From Methylomonas subterranea (GTDB lineage: Bacteria > Pseudomonadota > Gammaproteobacteria > Methylococcales > Methylomonadaceae), in contig NZ_JANIBJ010000003.1 in NCBI RefSeq assembly GCF_024505185.1, positions 62,001 through 126,000 on the forward strand: 64,000 nucleotides of DNA, in the 5' to 3' direction. This document shows positions 18,865 through 28,122 of the stretch, piece by piece. The number at the start of each line of letters is the position of its first letter. The first letter of the stretch is position 1. The position numbers and the translations under genes were made by a program. Below the pieces are notes generated by a model that searched no databases, had not been told where the DNA came from, and saw nothing but the letters and a program-made list of their open reading frames with translations.

Positions 18865-19216
18865 GCGGCAAACCGGCTTCCGACCACGCCTTAAAGCCGC
18901 CGGCCATGCTGACCGCTCCGGCATAACCCAGTTGATTCAATGCCAGGGCGGCCAATGCGGAGCGTCCGCCGGTTTGGCAATAGACCACGATAGGCGCTTG
19001 CTGCTTGCCTTGAAACTCGGGGGTGGCGTCGATTTTAAACTCCAACAACCCGCGCGGAATATTGATGGCGCCCGGCAAATGCCCGCCGGCATATTCGGCC
19101 GGCTCCCGAACATCGAGAATCAGGCTGGTTTGCAACTGGCCGTTGGCGGTTACGGTGTCTATTTCCGTGATCTGTTGCTTGGCGTTGGCAACCATTTCCA
19201 TTGCGGTTAAAGCCAT
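18857..19216 (-). CDS. Rhodanese-like domain protein
   Basis: A 119-residue single-domain sulfurtransferase of the GlpE/PspE size class. It has LILDVREPAEYAGGHLPGAINIP, the rhodanese N-terminal signature split by residues, and the active-site loop CQTGGRS with the persulfide-forming Cys near residue 81. There is no signal peptide, so it is cytoplasmic. AAGGAGG lies four bases before the ATG, a strong ribosome site. It overlaps the S4-domain gene, which suggests co-expression; the sulfur acceptor is unknown. Confidence 0.9.
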   Translation of the reverse strand: MALTAMEMVANAKQQITEIDTVTANGQLQTSLILDVREPAEYAGGHLPGAINIPRGLLEFKIDATPEFQGKQQAPIVVYCQTGGRSALAALALNQLGYAGAVSMAGGFKAWSEAGLPLG

Positions 19217-19254
19217 TGGTCCTCCTTACGGACAGTGATAAAAAGACTGAAAGG

Positions 19255-20211
19255 CTAGGCCTCCATAAGCTTTTTCAATTCCTTGGGTATGGAAAATACC
19301 ACTTTTTCCTCGATACCGGTGTTTTCCCGCACCGAAGTGTTTTCTCCGCCCCAGGCCTTCAATTGATTGATCACTTCCTGCACCAGCACTTCGGGGGCGG
19401 AAGCACCGGCGGTAACGCCAACCACCTCGATGCCGTCCAGCCATTCCCGCCGCAAATCCTTGTAGGTATCGATCAAATAGGCCGGCTTGCCGAGCTGTTC
19501 GGCGATTTCGCGTAAACGGTTGGAATTGGAGCTGTTGGGCGAACCCACCACCAGAATCAGATCGGAGATTTTAGACAAATCGTGCACGGCGTCCTGGCGA
19601 TTTTGGGTGGCGTAACAAATGTCGTCCTTTTTCTGCTCCTTGATGGAGGAAAACCGTTCCCGCAAGGCATCGACCATGACCTTGGTATCTGTCATGGACA
19701 GCGTGGTCTGGGTGACGTAGGCCAGATTGTCGGGATTGTTGACCCGCAGATTTTTCACATCTTCCGGGGTTTCAACCAGATATATGTCGCCATGCTCGGT
19801 GCATTTATCGTACTGCCCCATGGTGCCTTCCACTTCCGGATGGCCGGCATGGCCGATCAGTATCACTTCCCTGTCCTGCTTGGCGTGTTTGGCGACCTGC
19901 ATATGCACCTTGGTGACCAAGGGACAGGTGGCATCGAACACGGTTAACTGCCTTTCCTCGGCTTCCTTCTGCACTTCCTTGGATACGCCGTGGGCGCTGA
20001 AAATCAGATACGAGCCCACCGGCACATCGCTCAAATCCTCAATGAAAATCGCGCCTTTTTCCTTCAAACCATCCACCACGGTACGGTTATGCACCACTTC
20101 ATGGCGCACGTAAATCGGCGCGCCGAAGGTATCGATGGCTTGGTCGACAATTTCAATGGCCCGGTCGACGCCGGCACAGAATCCACGAGGGTTTGCGAGT
20201 ACGATTTGCAT
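19255..20211 (-). CDS. ispH: 4-hydroxy-3-methylbut-2-enyl diphosphate reductase
   Basis: IspH (LytB) performs the last step of the MEP isoprenoid pathway, giving IPP and DMAPP with a 4Fe-4S cluster. The 318-residue protein shows the three cluster cysteines in [10 protein letters not shown] (residue 12), [11 protein letters not shown] (about 95) and CYATQNRQ (about 198), and the substrate-binding [12 protein letters not shown]. Its length equals that of well-studied homologues. It lies between the rhodanese and rraA genes, with 38-base gaps on both sides. Confidence 0.97.
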   Translation of the reverse strand: MQIVLANPRGFCAGVDRAIEIVDQAIDTFGAPIYVRHEVVHNRTVVDGLKEKGAIFIEDLSDVPVGSYLIFSAHGVSKEVQKEAEERQLTVFDATCPLVTKVHMQVAKHAKQDREVILIGHAGHPEVEGTMGQYDKCTEHGDIYLVETPEDVKNLRVNNPDNLAYVTQTTLSMTDTKVMVDALRERFSSIKEQKKDDICYATQNRQDAVHDLSKISDLILVVGSPNSSNSNRLREIAEQLGKPAYLIDTYKDLRREWLDGIEVVGVTAGASAPEVLVQEVINQLKAWGGENTSVRENTGIEEKVVFSIPKELKKLMEA

Positions 20212-20249
20212 AATTCTTGAGTATTTTACTTGGTTAAGACAGAGGGATT

Positions 20250-20735
20250 TTAATCCAATTTCGTATCGGAGACGATAATTCCGTCGTTATCGGCATAGAT
20301 GTAATGATCTTTCTTAAAATTGACGCCGACAAACGTAATCATCTTGTCCCTATCGCCGTGCCCATGTTTATTGCCGCGCAACGGATGCGTATTCAAGGCC
20401 ATGATACCGATCGGCAGTTTGCCGAGCGAATCCGCCCCGCGCACGCAACCGTAGACCACGATACCCTCCCAGGCATTTTTTACCGCCAACGCGGCCAAGG
20501 TATCACCCAACAAGGCGCAACGCCGGGAGCCGCCGCCGTCAACCACCAATACCCTGCCCCGGCCGTTTTCTTCCAGCGTGTCGCGCACCAACGAATTATC
20601 CTCAAACACCTTGAGCGTGGTGATGAGGCCGGAAAACCCGGACTTGCCGCCAAAGTGCCTCAGCATGGGTTCGGCAATCTGAAAGTTTTCCTGCTCGGAA
20701 AAACGGTCGCAAAGATCGGCGGTGGCTATCAACAT
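20250..20735 (-). CDS. rraA: Regulator of RNase E activity RraA
   Basis: RraA is a trimeric protein that binds RNase E and inhibits it, changing mRNA turnover. The 161-residue length is exactly typical. The start [10 protein letters not shown], the central [18 protein letters not shown] and [21 protein letters not shown] are diagnostic. GGGAG precedes the ATG. It sits between ispH and trhP, all on one strand with short gaps. Some family members are aldolases; the sequence alone does not exclude residual lyase activity, but the RraA-type assignment is strong. Confidence 0.93.
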   Translation of the reverse strand: MLIATADLCDRFSEQENFQIAEPMLRHFGGKSGFSGLITTLKVFEDNSLVRDTLEENGRGRVLVVDGGGSRRCALLGDTLAALAVKNAWEGIVVYGCVRGADSLGKLPIGIMALNTHPLRGNKHGHGDRDKMITFVGVNFKKDHYIYADNDGIIVSDTKLD

Positions 20736-20753
20736 GGCAATTCTCCCGGATAG

Positions 20754-22109
20754 CTAAAAATAACGCGCCAACAACCCATGCCGGCAATCCGCTTCGGGTA
20801 GCGGAATGCGCACCTCATAACCGCCGCCGGCCGCTTCCTGCATCGGGTTGCCGTATTTGTCGAACATGCGGTCGACAGTGATATCGCTGTTACCTTGCGG
20901 CAAAATCAGTTCCAGCTTGTCTCCGACAGCGAACTTGTTTTTCACGCTGATATCGGCCAGCCCGGTGGCAGCGTCGTAGCCGGCAATTTCGCCGCAAAAC
21001 TGCTGTTGGTGGCTTTTGGAATAGCCGGATATATAGTTTTGATGTTCGTGCGTATGGTGCCGCTGGTAGAAGCCGTCGGTATAGCCTCGATTGGCCAGAT
21101 TATCCAGCACGCCTATCAATTGTGGCTGGAACGGTCTGCCCGCCAGGGCATCGTCTATCGCCTGCCGATAGGTCTGAGCCGTGCGCGCCACGTAATAATG
21201 GGATTTGGTGCGGCCTTCGATTTTCAAACTGTCCACGCCGATTTCCACCAGCCGCTGCACATGTTCTATGGCGCGTAAATCCTTGGAATTCATAATATAG
21301 GTACCGTTCTCGTCCTCCATTACCGGCAACAATTCGCCCTTGCGGCCTTCTTCTTCCAGAAAATAGATGTTGTCCGCTAGCGGATGCCGCTCGGCGCCGC
21401 CGCAACTGGCGCTGCCGAGGGTTTCGCCGAGGTCGTCCAGCGACAGCACCGCGCTCTCATCCAGTTCATAGTCGCCCTCGGCATTTTCCCGGGCCGGCTT
21501 GGTATCGTATTTCCAGCGGCAGGAGTTGGTACAGGTGCCCTGATTAGGGTCGCGATGGTTAAAATAACCGGACAGCAAACAGCGGCCGGAATAGGCGATA
21601 CACAGCGCCCCATGCACGAACACTTCCAATTCCATATCAGGGCATTCCTGGCGAATTTCGGCAATTTCGTCCAGCGACAATTCCCGCGACAGAATCACCC
21701 GTTCCACGCCCATACTCTTCCAGAAACGCACGCTGGCATAATTGACCGTGTTGGCCTGCACCGACAAATGAATCGGCATTTCGGGCCATTGCTCGCGGGT
21801 CATCATGATCAAGCCGGGGTCGGCCATGATCAAGGCATCAGGCTGCATGGCGATGATGGGCGCCATGTCCTTGACAAAGGTTTTGATCTTGGCGTTATGC
21901 GGAATCACATTGGCGGCCAGAAAAAACTTTTTTCCCAATTGGTGCGCTTCGGCGATCCCCTTGGCCAGATTGTCCGACATAAAATCGTTATTGCGCACCC
22001 GCAAACTGTAACGCGGCTGCCCCGCATAGACGGCATCCGCGCCGAATGCGAATGCATAGCGCATGTTACGAATAGTGCCGGCCGGGGAAAGAAGTTCGAT
22101 GTGCTTCAT
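20754..22109 (-). CDS. trhP: U32-family tRNA hydroxylation protein TrhP (YegQ)
   Basis: TrhP is needed, with prephenate, for hydroxylating uridine 34 to 5-hydroxyuridine in tRNA. The 451-residue protein begins IELLSPAGTIRNMRYAFAFG, and shows the U32 signature around EVFVHGALCIAYSGRCLLS (about residue 165) followed by GTCTNSCRWKY; these cysteines probably bind an iron-sulfur cluster. The Y-x-M-N-S-K-D-L-R block and IEGRTKSHYYVA follow. It was long annotated as a peptidase, but that activity is not supported. It ends 18 bases before the rraA start. Confidence 0.92.
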   Translation of the reverse strand: MKHIELLSPAGTIRNMRYAFAFGADAVYAGQPRYSLRVRNNDFMSDNLAKGIAEAHQLGKKFFLAANVIPHNAKIKTFVKDMAPIIAMQPDALIMADPGLIMMTREQWPEMPIHLSVQANTVNYASVRFWKSMGVERVILSRELSLDEIAEIRQECPDMELEVFVHGALCIAYSGRCLLSGYFNHRDPNQGTCTNSCRWKYDTKPARENAEGDYELDESAVLSLDDLGETLGSASCGGAERHPLADNIYFLEEEGRKGELLPVMEDENGTYIMNSKDLRAIEHVQRLVEIGVDSLKIEGRTKSHYYVARTAQTYRQAIDDALAGRPFQPQLIGVLDNLANRGYTDGFYQRHHTHEHQNYISGYSKSHQQQFCGEIAGYDAATGLADISVKNKFAVGDKLELILPQGNSDITVDRMFDKYGNPMQEAAGGGYEVRIPLPEADCRHGLLARYF

Positions 22110-22176
22110 AAAATGCTTGTAGTTTGCTCAGGTTGGTCATTCTAACAAATTCGGCCGCTTCCGGTCCGTCCGGAAA

Positions 22177-22340
22177 CCTAGTTCTACTTTGTCACATTGA
22201 AAAAACCGCCGTCATGCCCGCCTGGAAGCGGGCATCCAGCGCCATGGATGGCAGGCTTCGGTCCATCCATGGCGCCTGGATTCCGGCAATCCCTGCCGGA
22301 ATGACGAATTCCTTTTAGAATCTGACAAAGTAGAGCTAGG
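22177..22340. mobile_element. MITE-like palindromic element, copy 1
   Basis: A 164-bp non-coding element bounded by 20-bp terminal inverted repeats (22177-22196 and 22321-22340, two mismatches, core CTACTTTGTCA). Inside are three hairpins: GCCCGC/GCGGGC, CGCCATGGATGG/CCATCCATGGCG and TTCCGGCA/TGCCGGAA. A second copy lies at 40131-40286. No reading frame is present. The structure suggests a non-autonomous element moved by a transposase encoded elsewhere; that is inference. It is downstream of a cytochrome gene and upstream of trhP. Confidence 0.8.
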
Positions 22341-22460
22341 CCGTTGAAATATAACCGGCAACCCGCCGAATCCAGCTAAAAGCCGCTTCGCGCGGCGCGG
22401 GAAAGGCTTTTCCGACGCGTACAGGGCGCACAATTCGCCCATGCCACCCTATCGACGTCA

Positions 22461-22955
22461 TCAATCCGGTTTGGCAAGCTCGAACAAGGCCTGCCTGTTC
22501 ATGAAGGGAACCGATTCGGCAACGTGACAGGCCATGCAGGCATTTTTGGCTTTCTCGAACCCGGCCCAGGCTTGCTGCGCATTGTTAGCGCCGAAAGCCT
22601 CGTTAACCTCTCCCCAGGTGCTGTTCAACAAAATGGCATCCGAATTCGCCTGTCTGGCCGGGCGCTTCATGTATCCATTCTTGATGGTGACCCTGATCTT
22701 TTCCCAGTGGTAGGCCGCCAGCTCGAAATTGTTTCGACTCAGCGCGTCGTGAATGATCCGAAACCGCTCGCCGACTTCCCACATCGGCTGATCGAATCCG
22801 CGCAGATAAGTCTGCAGAGACTCGAAGCGCTCGGCATCGCTTTTGGCACCCAACAGCCAGTCGTTCGGCTTTTTTTCCAATGAATCGGCATCGGTGACGG
22901 CGCAGACCGAAAGCATCGCCAAAACCAAAACCAAAACCAAACTATTGCTTTTCAT
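22461..22955 (-). CDS. Exported c-type cytochrome, cytochrome c'-like
   Basis: The 164-residue product has a signal peptide with an unusual repetitive core (LVLVLVLA, encoded by a run of CCAAAA units) and one haem motif CMACH about 25 residues from the C-terminus. A C-terminal haem motif after a mainly helical domain recalls cytochrome c' or c-556, but the family is not certain. AAGGA lies upstream of the ATG at 22955; longer starts to 23417 lose the signal peptide. It is divergent from the DoxX gene and probably works in the periplasm as an electron carrier or gas sensor. Confidence 0.75.
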   Translation of the reverse strand: MKSNSLVLVLVLAMLSVCAVTDADSLEKKPNDWLLGAKSDAERFESLQTYLRGFDQPMWEVGERFRIIHDALSRNNFELAAYHWEKIRVTIKNGYMKRPARQANSDAILLNSTWGEVNEAFGANNAQQAWAGFEKAKNACMACHVAESVPFMNRQALFELAKPD

Positions 22956-23262
22956 GGATTTATCCTTTCTGAAACCATCATGACCATATTGCCCGCCTCT
23001 GTAGCCGGCGCCGGACAGCGATGCCGTATGGGAAAATTGCGTAACCGCCGGCATATCGTATATGGTATCCGGCCGCCTCCGCTTAACATACCGCAGCCAT
23101 GTCGAGAAGGCGAATTTCGCTTCCATCGTCAATGGCAAAGACGATACATTGTTGTCCTGTCCGCCGCGAGCATGATCGGACCCGGATGAACAGCATTCCG
23201 GCCGGCGGGGTTTGTTTTTCGCGGCAAATCGCCTTAAAACAACTTTTTTGCTTGGGTACATC
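22956..23262. other. Divergent intergenic region between cytochrome and DoxX genes
   Basis: This 307-base gap lies between the diverging starts of the cytochrome and the DoxX protein, so promoters for both should lie here. No convincing consensus promoter, operator or coding sequence was recognised; the overlapping reading frames have no recognisable protein similarity. Confidence 0.4.
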
Positions 23263-23742
23263 ATGCAGCTTTTTATCGATAAAACTCGGGAATCGACTTC
23301 CGACGCCTGGATCATATTGATTCGTTTGTCGGTCGGTTTGGTCTTCTTTCCCGAAGGCATGCAAAAACTTATGTTTCCCGATGCCTTGGGCGCCGGCCGC
23401 TTCGCCAAGATCGGCATCCCCTACCCCGACATTATGGGACCCTGCGTAGGCTGGGTCGAACTGATCTGCGGCTTGATGATACTGCTCGGATTTGCCACCC
23501 GCCGGGCGGCGCTCCCGCTGATTGTCGTCATGATAGTAGCCATTATTTCAACCAAAATCCCCATTTTGCTGGGGCATGACTGGTGGATATTTCATGTCCG
23601 GGAACTGAAAAGTTACGGATTTTGGAGCATGTTGCACGAGTCGCGCACCGACTGGGCCATGCTGATGGGCTGCCTGTTCCTGCTGCTGGCTGGAGGCGGT
23701 CGCTGGTCGCTGGATAGGCTGCCGCCGCGCACCAAAACATGA
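23263..23742 (+). CDS. DoxX-family membrane protein
   Basis: The 159-residue protein has four predicted membrane helices and the DoxX pattern: SVGLVFFPEGMQKLMFP in the first helix, then GWVELICGLMILLGFATRRAALPL. DoxX proteins are associated with quinone or thiosulfate redox chemistry in some organisms, but most have no known reaction. The ATG at 23263 was chosen over a TTG at 23212 because it starts just before the first conserved block. Its neighbours are a divergent cytochrome gene and a convergent VOC gene; 136 bases separate it from the latter. Confidence 0.85.
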   Translation: MQLFIDKTRESTSDAWIILIRLSVGLVFFPEGMQKLMFPDALGAGRFAKIGIPYPDIMGPCVGWVELICGLMILLGFATRRAALPLIVVMIVAIISTKIPILLGHDWWIFHVRELKSYGFWSMLHESRTDWAMLMGCLFLLLAGGGRWSLDRLPPRTKT

Positions 23743-23878
23743 ATGGTCCGAATCAAGCCCGATGCGCGCGATTCGACCGACAAACCGCGCCGCCTCGGCC
23801 CCAAGGTCTTACAAGTTGTTAGCGCAAAAGTTAAAAACATTGGGGTTCGACGCGGACCACGCTACCGACCGGCCAGCC

Positions 23879-24370
23879 TCAATGATCGCCGCCGCGCGCC
23901 GCGTTGGCCGCGAAAAAGGCTTCCATCCGGTCTTGAAATTCAGCGGGATCGACGTCCTCCACATGACTGGCAAGCAGCCAATGGTGACCGAAAGGATCGA
24001 CCAGCGCCCCCATGCGGTCGCCCCAAAACTGATCGGCCACCGGCATGGTGGCCGTGGCCCCGGCCGCCAACGCCAGGGCAAAGCTGGCATCGACGTCTTC
24101 GACGTACAAATGCAACTTCACGGTACTGCCGCCCAGGGTTTCCGGAGCCACGACCGGGCCGTTGGGATATTCGTCGGAAATCATGAAATGCGAATCGCCT
24201 ATGGTGAACTCGGCGTGGGCGATGCCGCCCTCCGGCATATTCAGCCGCATGACTTCGTCGGCGGCAAAGGCTTGCCGATAAAAGGCCAGCGCGGCGGCGG
24301 CATCCTTGACGGCCAGATAGGGGGTCAATGTATGGTAGCCGGCGGGAATGGGATTGACGGATGGGGACAT
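23879..24370 (-). CDS. VOC-family (PhnB/glyoxalase-like) protein
   Basis: A 163-residue vicinal-oxygen-chelate protein of the PhnB-like group. It shows LTPYLAVKDAAAALAFYRQAF at the start of the fold, SHFMISDEYP, KLHLYVEDVDA and the closing GDRMGALVDPFGHHWLLASH. AGGAG lies ahead of the ATG at 24370, which is preferred to 24457. Proteins of this group are often annotated as glyoxalase or bleomycin-resistance-like, but the substrate cannot be told from sequence. It stands alone between convergent DoxX and the end of the kdp operon. Confidence 0.88.
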   Translation of the reverse strand: MSPSVNPIPAGYHTLTPYLAVKDAAAALAFYRQAFAADEVMRLNMPEGGIAHAEFTIGDSHFMISDEYPNGPVVAPETLGGSTVKLHLYVEDVDASFALALAAGATATMPVADQFWGDRMGALVDPFGHHWLLASHVEDVDPAEFQDRMEAFFAANAARGGDH

Positions 24371-24628
24371 AAGGTACTCCTGGTGCTGTAAAAGAAGTTG
24401 CTTCAGGCTATTGAAGCCGGCCCCGAATGACAGATTTTTCCGGGTGTCATTAAACAAGTCCGGCTAACGGATTCTATCAGCTTGATCACAACTCCACACC
24501 ACCATCTACGGGCGTTGGTTTCGATATTGCCGTCTCGGGCCATCTTTGCCGCGCGGACCGGACTGAATACCATAAGTCCCATCCCGCCAGGCGCCGCCTA
24601 AAACGGGTCTTGCTTTGATTGACACCTT

Positions 24629-25327
24629 TCACCACGCTTTCAAGCGGTAACCAACGCCGGATTCGGTCAACAATAATTTGGGCTGAGTCGGGTCGGCTTC
24701 CAGTTTTTGCCTTAGCTGACTCATATAGATACGCAAGTAATGGGCGTTTTCCCGAAACGACGGCCCCCATACTTCGTTGAGAATTTGCTGGTGGGTGAGC
24801 ACTTTGCCGGCATGCTTCACCAATACCGCCAGCAGCCGGTATTGGATGGGTGTCAAATGAACCTCCCTGTCATCGACGCTGACTACACGGTTGTCAAGGT
24901 CCACTTTCAGATTGGCGGTCATGAATACATTATCCTGGCCAGATTCGGCGGGTCTTGCGGCATGCCGCAGGGCAACCCTTATGCGGGCCAATAATTCGCC
25001 GAAGCCGAAGGGTTTGGTCAAATAATCGTCGGCGCCGGCGTCCAGGGCTTCTATCTTTTGCTGCTCGCCGCTGCGCGCCGACAATATGACGATGGGTACG
25101 ACCGACCAGGCCCTGATGGCCCGGATAACGTCGACACCGTCCATATCCGGCAAACCCAGATCGAGTATCAGCAAATCGGGCTTGCGCACGCCCAGTTCGA
25201 CCAGGCCTTGTTTACCGGTACCGGCCTCGAAGACGTTGAACCCGTATGTGCTCAGGCTGGTGCGCAGAAAACGCCGGATCGACGGGTCGTCTTCCATGAC
25301 AATAATCACCGGATCGGTCTTAGCCAT
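24629..25327 (-). CDS. kdpE: KDP operon response regulator KdpE
   Basis: KdpE is the OmpR-type regulator phosphorylated by KdpD that switches on the kdp operon under low potassium. The 232-residue protein has a receiver domain (acidic pair in MEDD, phospho-acceptor in LLILDLGLPDMDG at about residue 55, conserved Lys in LTKPFGFGELLAR) and a winged-helix domain with HLTPIQYRLLAVL and NAHYLRIYMSQLRQKLE. It follows kdpD by 24 bases and is the last gene of the operon. No clear terminator was seen in the 258 bases after it. Confidence 0.96.
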   Translation of the reverse strand: MAKTDPVIIVMEDDPSIRRFLRTSLSTYGFNVFEAGTGKQGLVELGVRKPDLLILDLGLPDMDGVDVIRAIRAWSVVPIVILSARSGEQQKIEALDAGADDYLTKPFGFGELLARIRVALRHAARPAESGQDNVFMTANLKVDLDNRVVSVDDREVHLTPIQYRLLAVLVKHAGKVLTHQQILNEVWGPSFRENAHYLRIYMSQLRQKLEADPTQPKLLLTESGVGYRLKAW

Positions 25328-25351
25328 GGCGTAACATCCTGGGAAAGGACA

Positions 25352-28090
25352 TCATTCTTCCGCCTCCATGCAGGGGGCAGGCTGATCCAGCGGCAAGGTA
25401 AACACGAATGCCGCCCCGCCTTCGTCCCGGTTTTTGGCCTGAATGCGGCCGCCGTGTACTTCGACGATGGCCCGGCAAATCGCCAAGCCCAAACCGACGC
25501 CGCTTTGCGCCATCTCGTGACGGCTTTGATAAAACTTTTCGAACAGGCGCTCTTCCTGCCCCCTGGGGATGCCGGGGCCGTGATCGGCCACGGTTATTTC
25601 CACGGCGGCGTCGTTAATTTCGGCCTCAATCTCCAGCCCGCTGCCGGGCGGCGTATAGCGCGCGGCATTCTCCAACAGGTTGATCAGCACTTGTTCTATC
25701 ATCACCGAATCCGCCAATATCATCGGTATGCCTTCCGGCAATTTGACCTTGACCGGCCTGCCGGCCAGTTGATTGTGCAACAGCGTCAATACCGTGCCGA
25801 TGATTTCCTCCAGCGGATACCATTGCTTATTCAATTCCAAGGCCCCGGCCTCGAGCTTGGCCATGTCCAGAATATTGTTGACCAGATTGGACATGCGTCC
25901 GGCCTCGTCGACAATGCCTTGCATAAGTTCCAATCTATCCCGGGGGTTCAATTTTCCCTCGTCGTGCAGGATAGTGCTGGCCGAACCGATAATGGTCGCC
26001 AATGGCGTGCGCAAATCGTGCGAAATTGCGCTGAGCAAAGAGTTGCGCAAGCGCTCCGCCTCCATCTGCATTTGGGTCGAGCGGGCCTGTTCAGAGAAAC
26101 GGATCCTGGATATGGCTTGGCCTATCTGGCGCAGGAAGGTTTCCAGCAGTTTCTGCTGCTCCGGCAAAAACACCCGCCGCAGATTGACCGGCAACAAGGC
26201 CAAAACACCCAGTACCTTGTCTTCGTTATGGATGGGAAAATAAACCGCCCTGGCACCCGGCAGCGTATTGGTGCCATGCCCGGCAATTTCGTTATGGTCG
26301 AACACCCATTGCGCCACGCTCGGATCGGCCCCGGGCAGGGATTCGGCTATTGCCGGTTTGCGCGGAAACTCCATGCGGCCGCTGGCGTCGGGAAACAGAA
26401 TCGTGTTGGGGCTGCTGAATTCCGAATACAAATGCTTCACCGCGATAACGACGACCTGCTCTTCCGACTGGCTGCTAGCGAGTTCCTTGCTCATCGAATA
26501 CAGCGCCGCCGCCCGCCTTTCCCGATGCGCGGCCACCTTGGCCTGGGCCCGCACATTGACCATCAAATTGCTGATGACGATGCCGACCACCAGCATCGCC
26601 AACAAGGTAATCAAATACTGACTGTCGGCTACCGAAAAGCTGTGGTAAGGCTGCACGAACAGAAAATCGAAACAGCCCACGCCCAGCACTGAAGCCAAAA
26701 CGGACGGCCCGCGGCCGAAACGGGTGGCGACAAAAACCACCCCCAACAGATACACCATCACCAGGTTGGCCAGTTCCAGGCGGCCGAACATCAAGTAGCC
26801 CACGGTAGTACTGAACAAGGTCACCGCAATCGCCCAGACATAGCCGCCGTAACGCCGCTTGGTCTTGGCCGGAATGCGTTGTCTCAGGCCGGGCAAGGGA
26901 CTTTTCCTGAACAGGTTCAATTCCGATGGCTCTTCCACCCACCCCCGCCCCCGCGGACTGCCGAGTAAATAAATATTGATATTGTGGGCATGGCTGATCA
27001 GCACATCGACCACCGACCCCAACAGCCAGCGCCGCCAACCGCGCCGGCTGGGTTTACCGATTACGATTTTGTTGATGTTGCGTTCGCGGGAAAAGCGAAT
27101 CAAGGCCGCGCTCATTTCCGGCGCGCTGAGTGTCACGGTTTCGGCGCCGAGTTGCTCGGCGAGGCGCAAAATGCGCAACACGCCGTCGCGCTTTGCAGCG
27201 GGCATCCGCTGCAATTGCGGGGTTTCCACATAAGCGACTATCCATTCAGCGCGCAGGCTGTTGGCCAGGCGCTTGCCGGCCCGCACCAAGCGTTCGGCCA
27301 ATTCGTTGGGGCCTATACACACCAAAATTCTATCACTGACCTGCCAGACATCGCGGATGGCGTTGTCCTCGCGGTAATCCAGCATCTGCGCATCCACGCG
27401 ATTGGCCGTTTGCCGCAACGACAACTCCCGCAAGGCAATCAAATTGCCCTTGCGAAAAAAATGCTGGACAGCCTCCTGGGCTTGTTGCGGCAGATACACC
27501 TTGCCTTCCTTCAGGCGCAGCAACAATTCGTCCGGCGGCAAATCCACCAGTTCCACTTCGTCGGCATCTTCGAAAAACGTGTCCGGCACGGTTTCCCACA
27601 CCCGGATGCCGGCAATCTGGCCGATATCGTCGTTCAGACTCTCCAGATGCTGCACGTTCAAAGCGGTAAACACATCGATGCCGGCTTCCAACAATTCGCG
27701 AATATCCTGCCAGCGCTTGGGATGGCGGGAACCCGGCGCATTGGAATGCGCCAGCTCGTCGACCAGAATAATGCCCGGCCGCCGTTTCAGCGCGGCGTCG
27801 ATATCGAACTCGTGAAGCACGGTGCCTTTGTATTCGATTTGACGCAAAGGCAAGACTTCCAGTCCGTCCAGCAGGGCTTGGGTTTCCTTGCGGCCGTGGG
27901 TATCCACCACCCCGACCAGCACGTCCAGATTTTCGGCCCGCCGTTCCCTGGCCGCCAACAACATCGCAAAGGTTTTACCGACGCCCGCCGCTGCGCCGAA
28001 GAATATCTTCAAGCGGCCGCGCCTGGCCTTGGCTTGATCGCGCTCGACGCGGGCGAGGAGTTGATCGGGGTCGGGACGTTCGTTGTTCAT
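25352..28090 (-). CDS. kdpD: Osmosensitive K+ channel histidine kinase KdpD
   Basis: KdpD senses potassium limitation and turgor and controls KdpE. The 912-residue protein has an N-terminal KdpD domain with a Walker A (GAAAGVGKTFAML) and a universal-stress-like segment, a membrane region near 400-500 with four helices (DUF4118), a GAF-like part, and a kinase core: H-box SAISHDLRTPLATIIG, N-box INLLENAARYTPPGS, and G-box VADHGPGIP. The ATG at 28090 is the usual MNNERPDPDQLL start; a longer frame to 28192 overlaps kdpC. It is 32 bases after kdpC. Confidence 0.96.
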   Translation of the reverse strand: MNNERPDPDQLLARVERDQAKARRGRLKIFFGAAAGVGKTFAMLLAARERRAENLDVLVGVVDTHGRKETQALLDGLEVLPLRQIEYKGTVLHEFDIDAALKRRPGIILVDELAHSNAPGSRHPKRWQDIRELLEAGIDVFTALNVQHLESLNDDIGQIAGIRVWETVPDTFFEDADEVELVDLPPDELLLRLKEGKVYLPQQAQEAVQHFFRKGNLIALRELSLRQTANRVDAQMLDYREDNAIRDVWQVSDRILVCIGPNELAERLVRAGKRLANSLRAEWIVAYVETPQLQRMPAAKRDGVLRILRLAEQLGAETVTLSAPEMSAALIRFSRERNINKIVIGKPSRRGWRRWLLGSVVDVLISHAHNINIYLLGSPRGRGWVEEPSELNLFRKSPLPGLRQRIPAKTKRRYGGYVWAIAVTLFSTTVGYLMFGRLELANLVMVYLLGVVFVATRFGRGPSVLASVLGVGCFDFLFVQPYHSFSVADSQYLITLLAMLVVGIVISNLMVNVRAQAKVAAHRERRAAALYSMSKELASSQSEEQVVVIAVKHLYSEFSSPNTILFPDASGRMEFPRKPAIAESLPGADPSVAQWVFDHNEIAGHGTNTLPGARAVYFPIHNEDKVLGVLALLPVNLRRVFLPEQQKLLETFLRQIGQAISRIRFSEQARSTQMQMEAERLRNSLLSAISHDLRTPLATIIGSASTILHDEGKLNPRDRLELMQGIVDEAGRMSNLVNNILDMAKLEAGALELNKQWYPLEEIIGTVLTLLHNQLAGRPVKVKLPEGIPMILADSVMIEQVLINLLENAARYTPPGSGLEIEAEINDAAVEITVADHGPGIPRGQEERLFEKFYQSRHEMAQSGVGLGLAICRAIVEVHGGRIQAKNRDEGGAAFVFTLPLDQPAPCMEAEE

Positions 28091-28122
28091 GACTGTCTTT
28101 GCCGGCTCGAACAATGGTGTTT

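Noticed and set aside
25058-26692. 544-codon plus-strand frame opposite kdpE and kdpD
   Set aside because: Lies antisense to well-supported kdpE and kdpD sequence, rich in His/Gln/Arg as shadow frames usually are.
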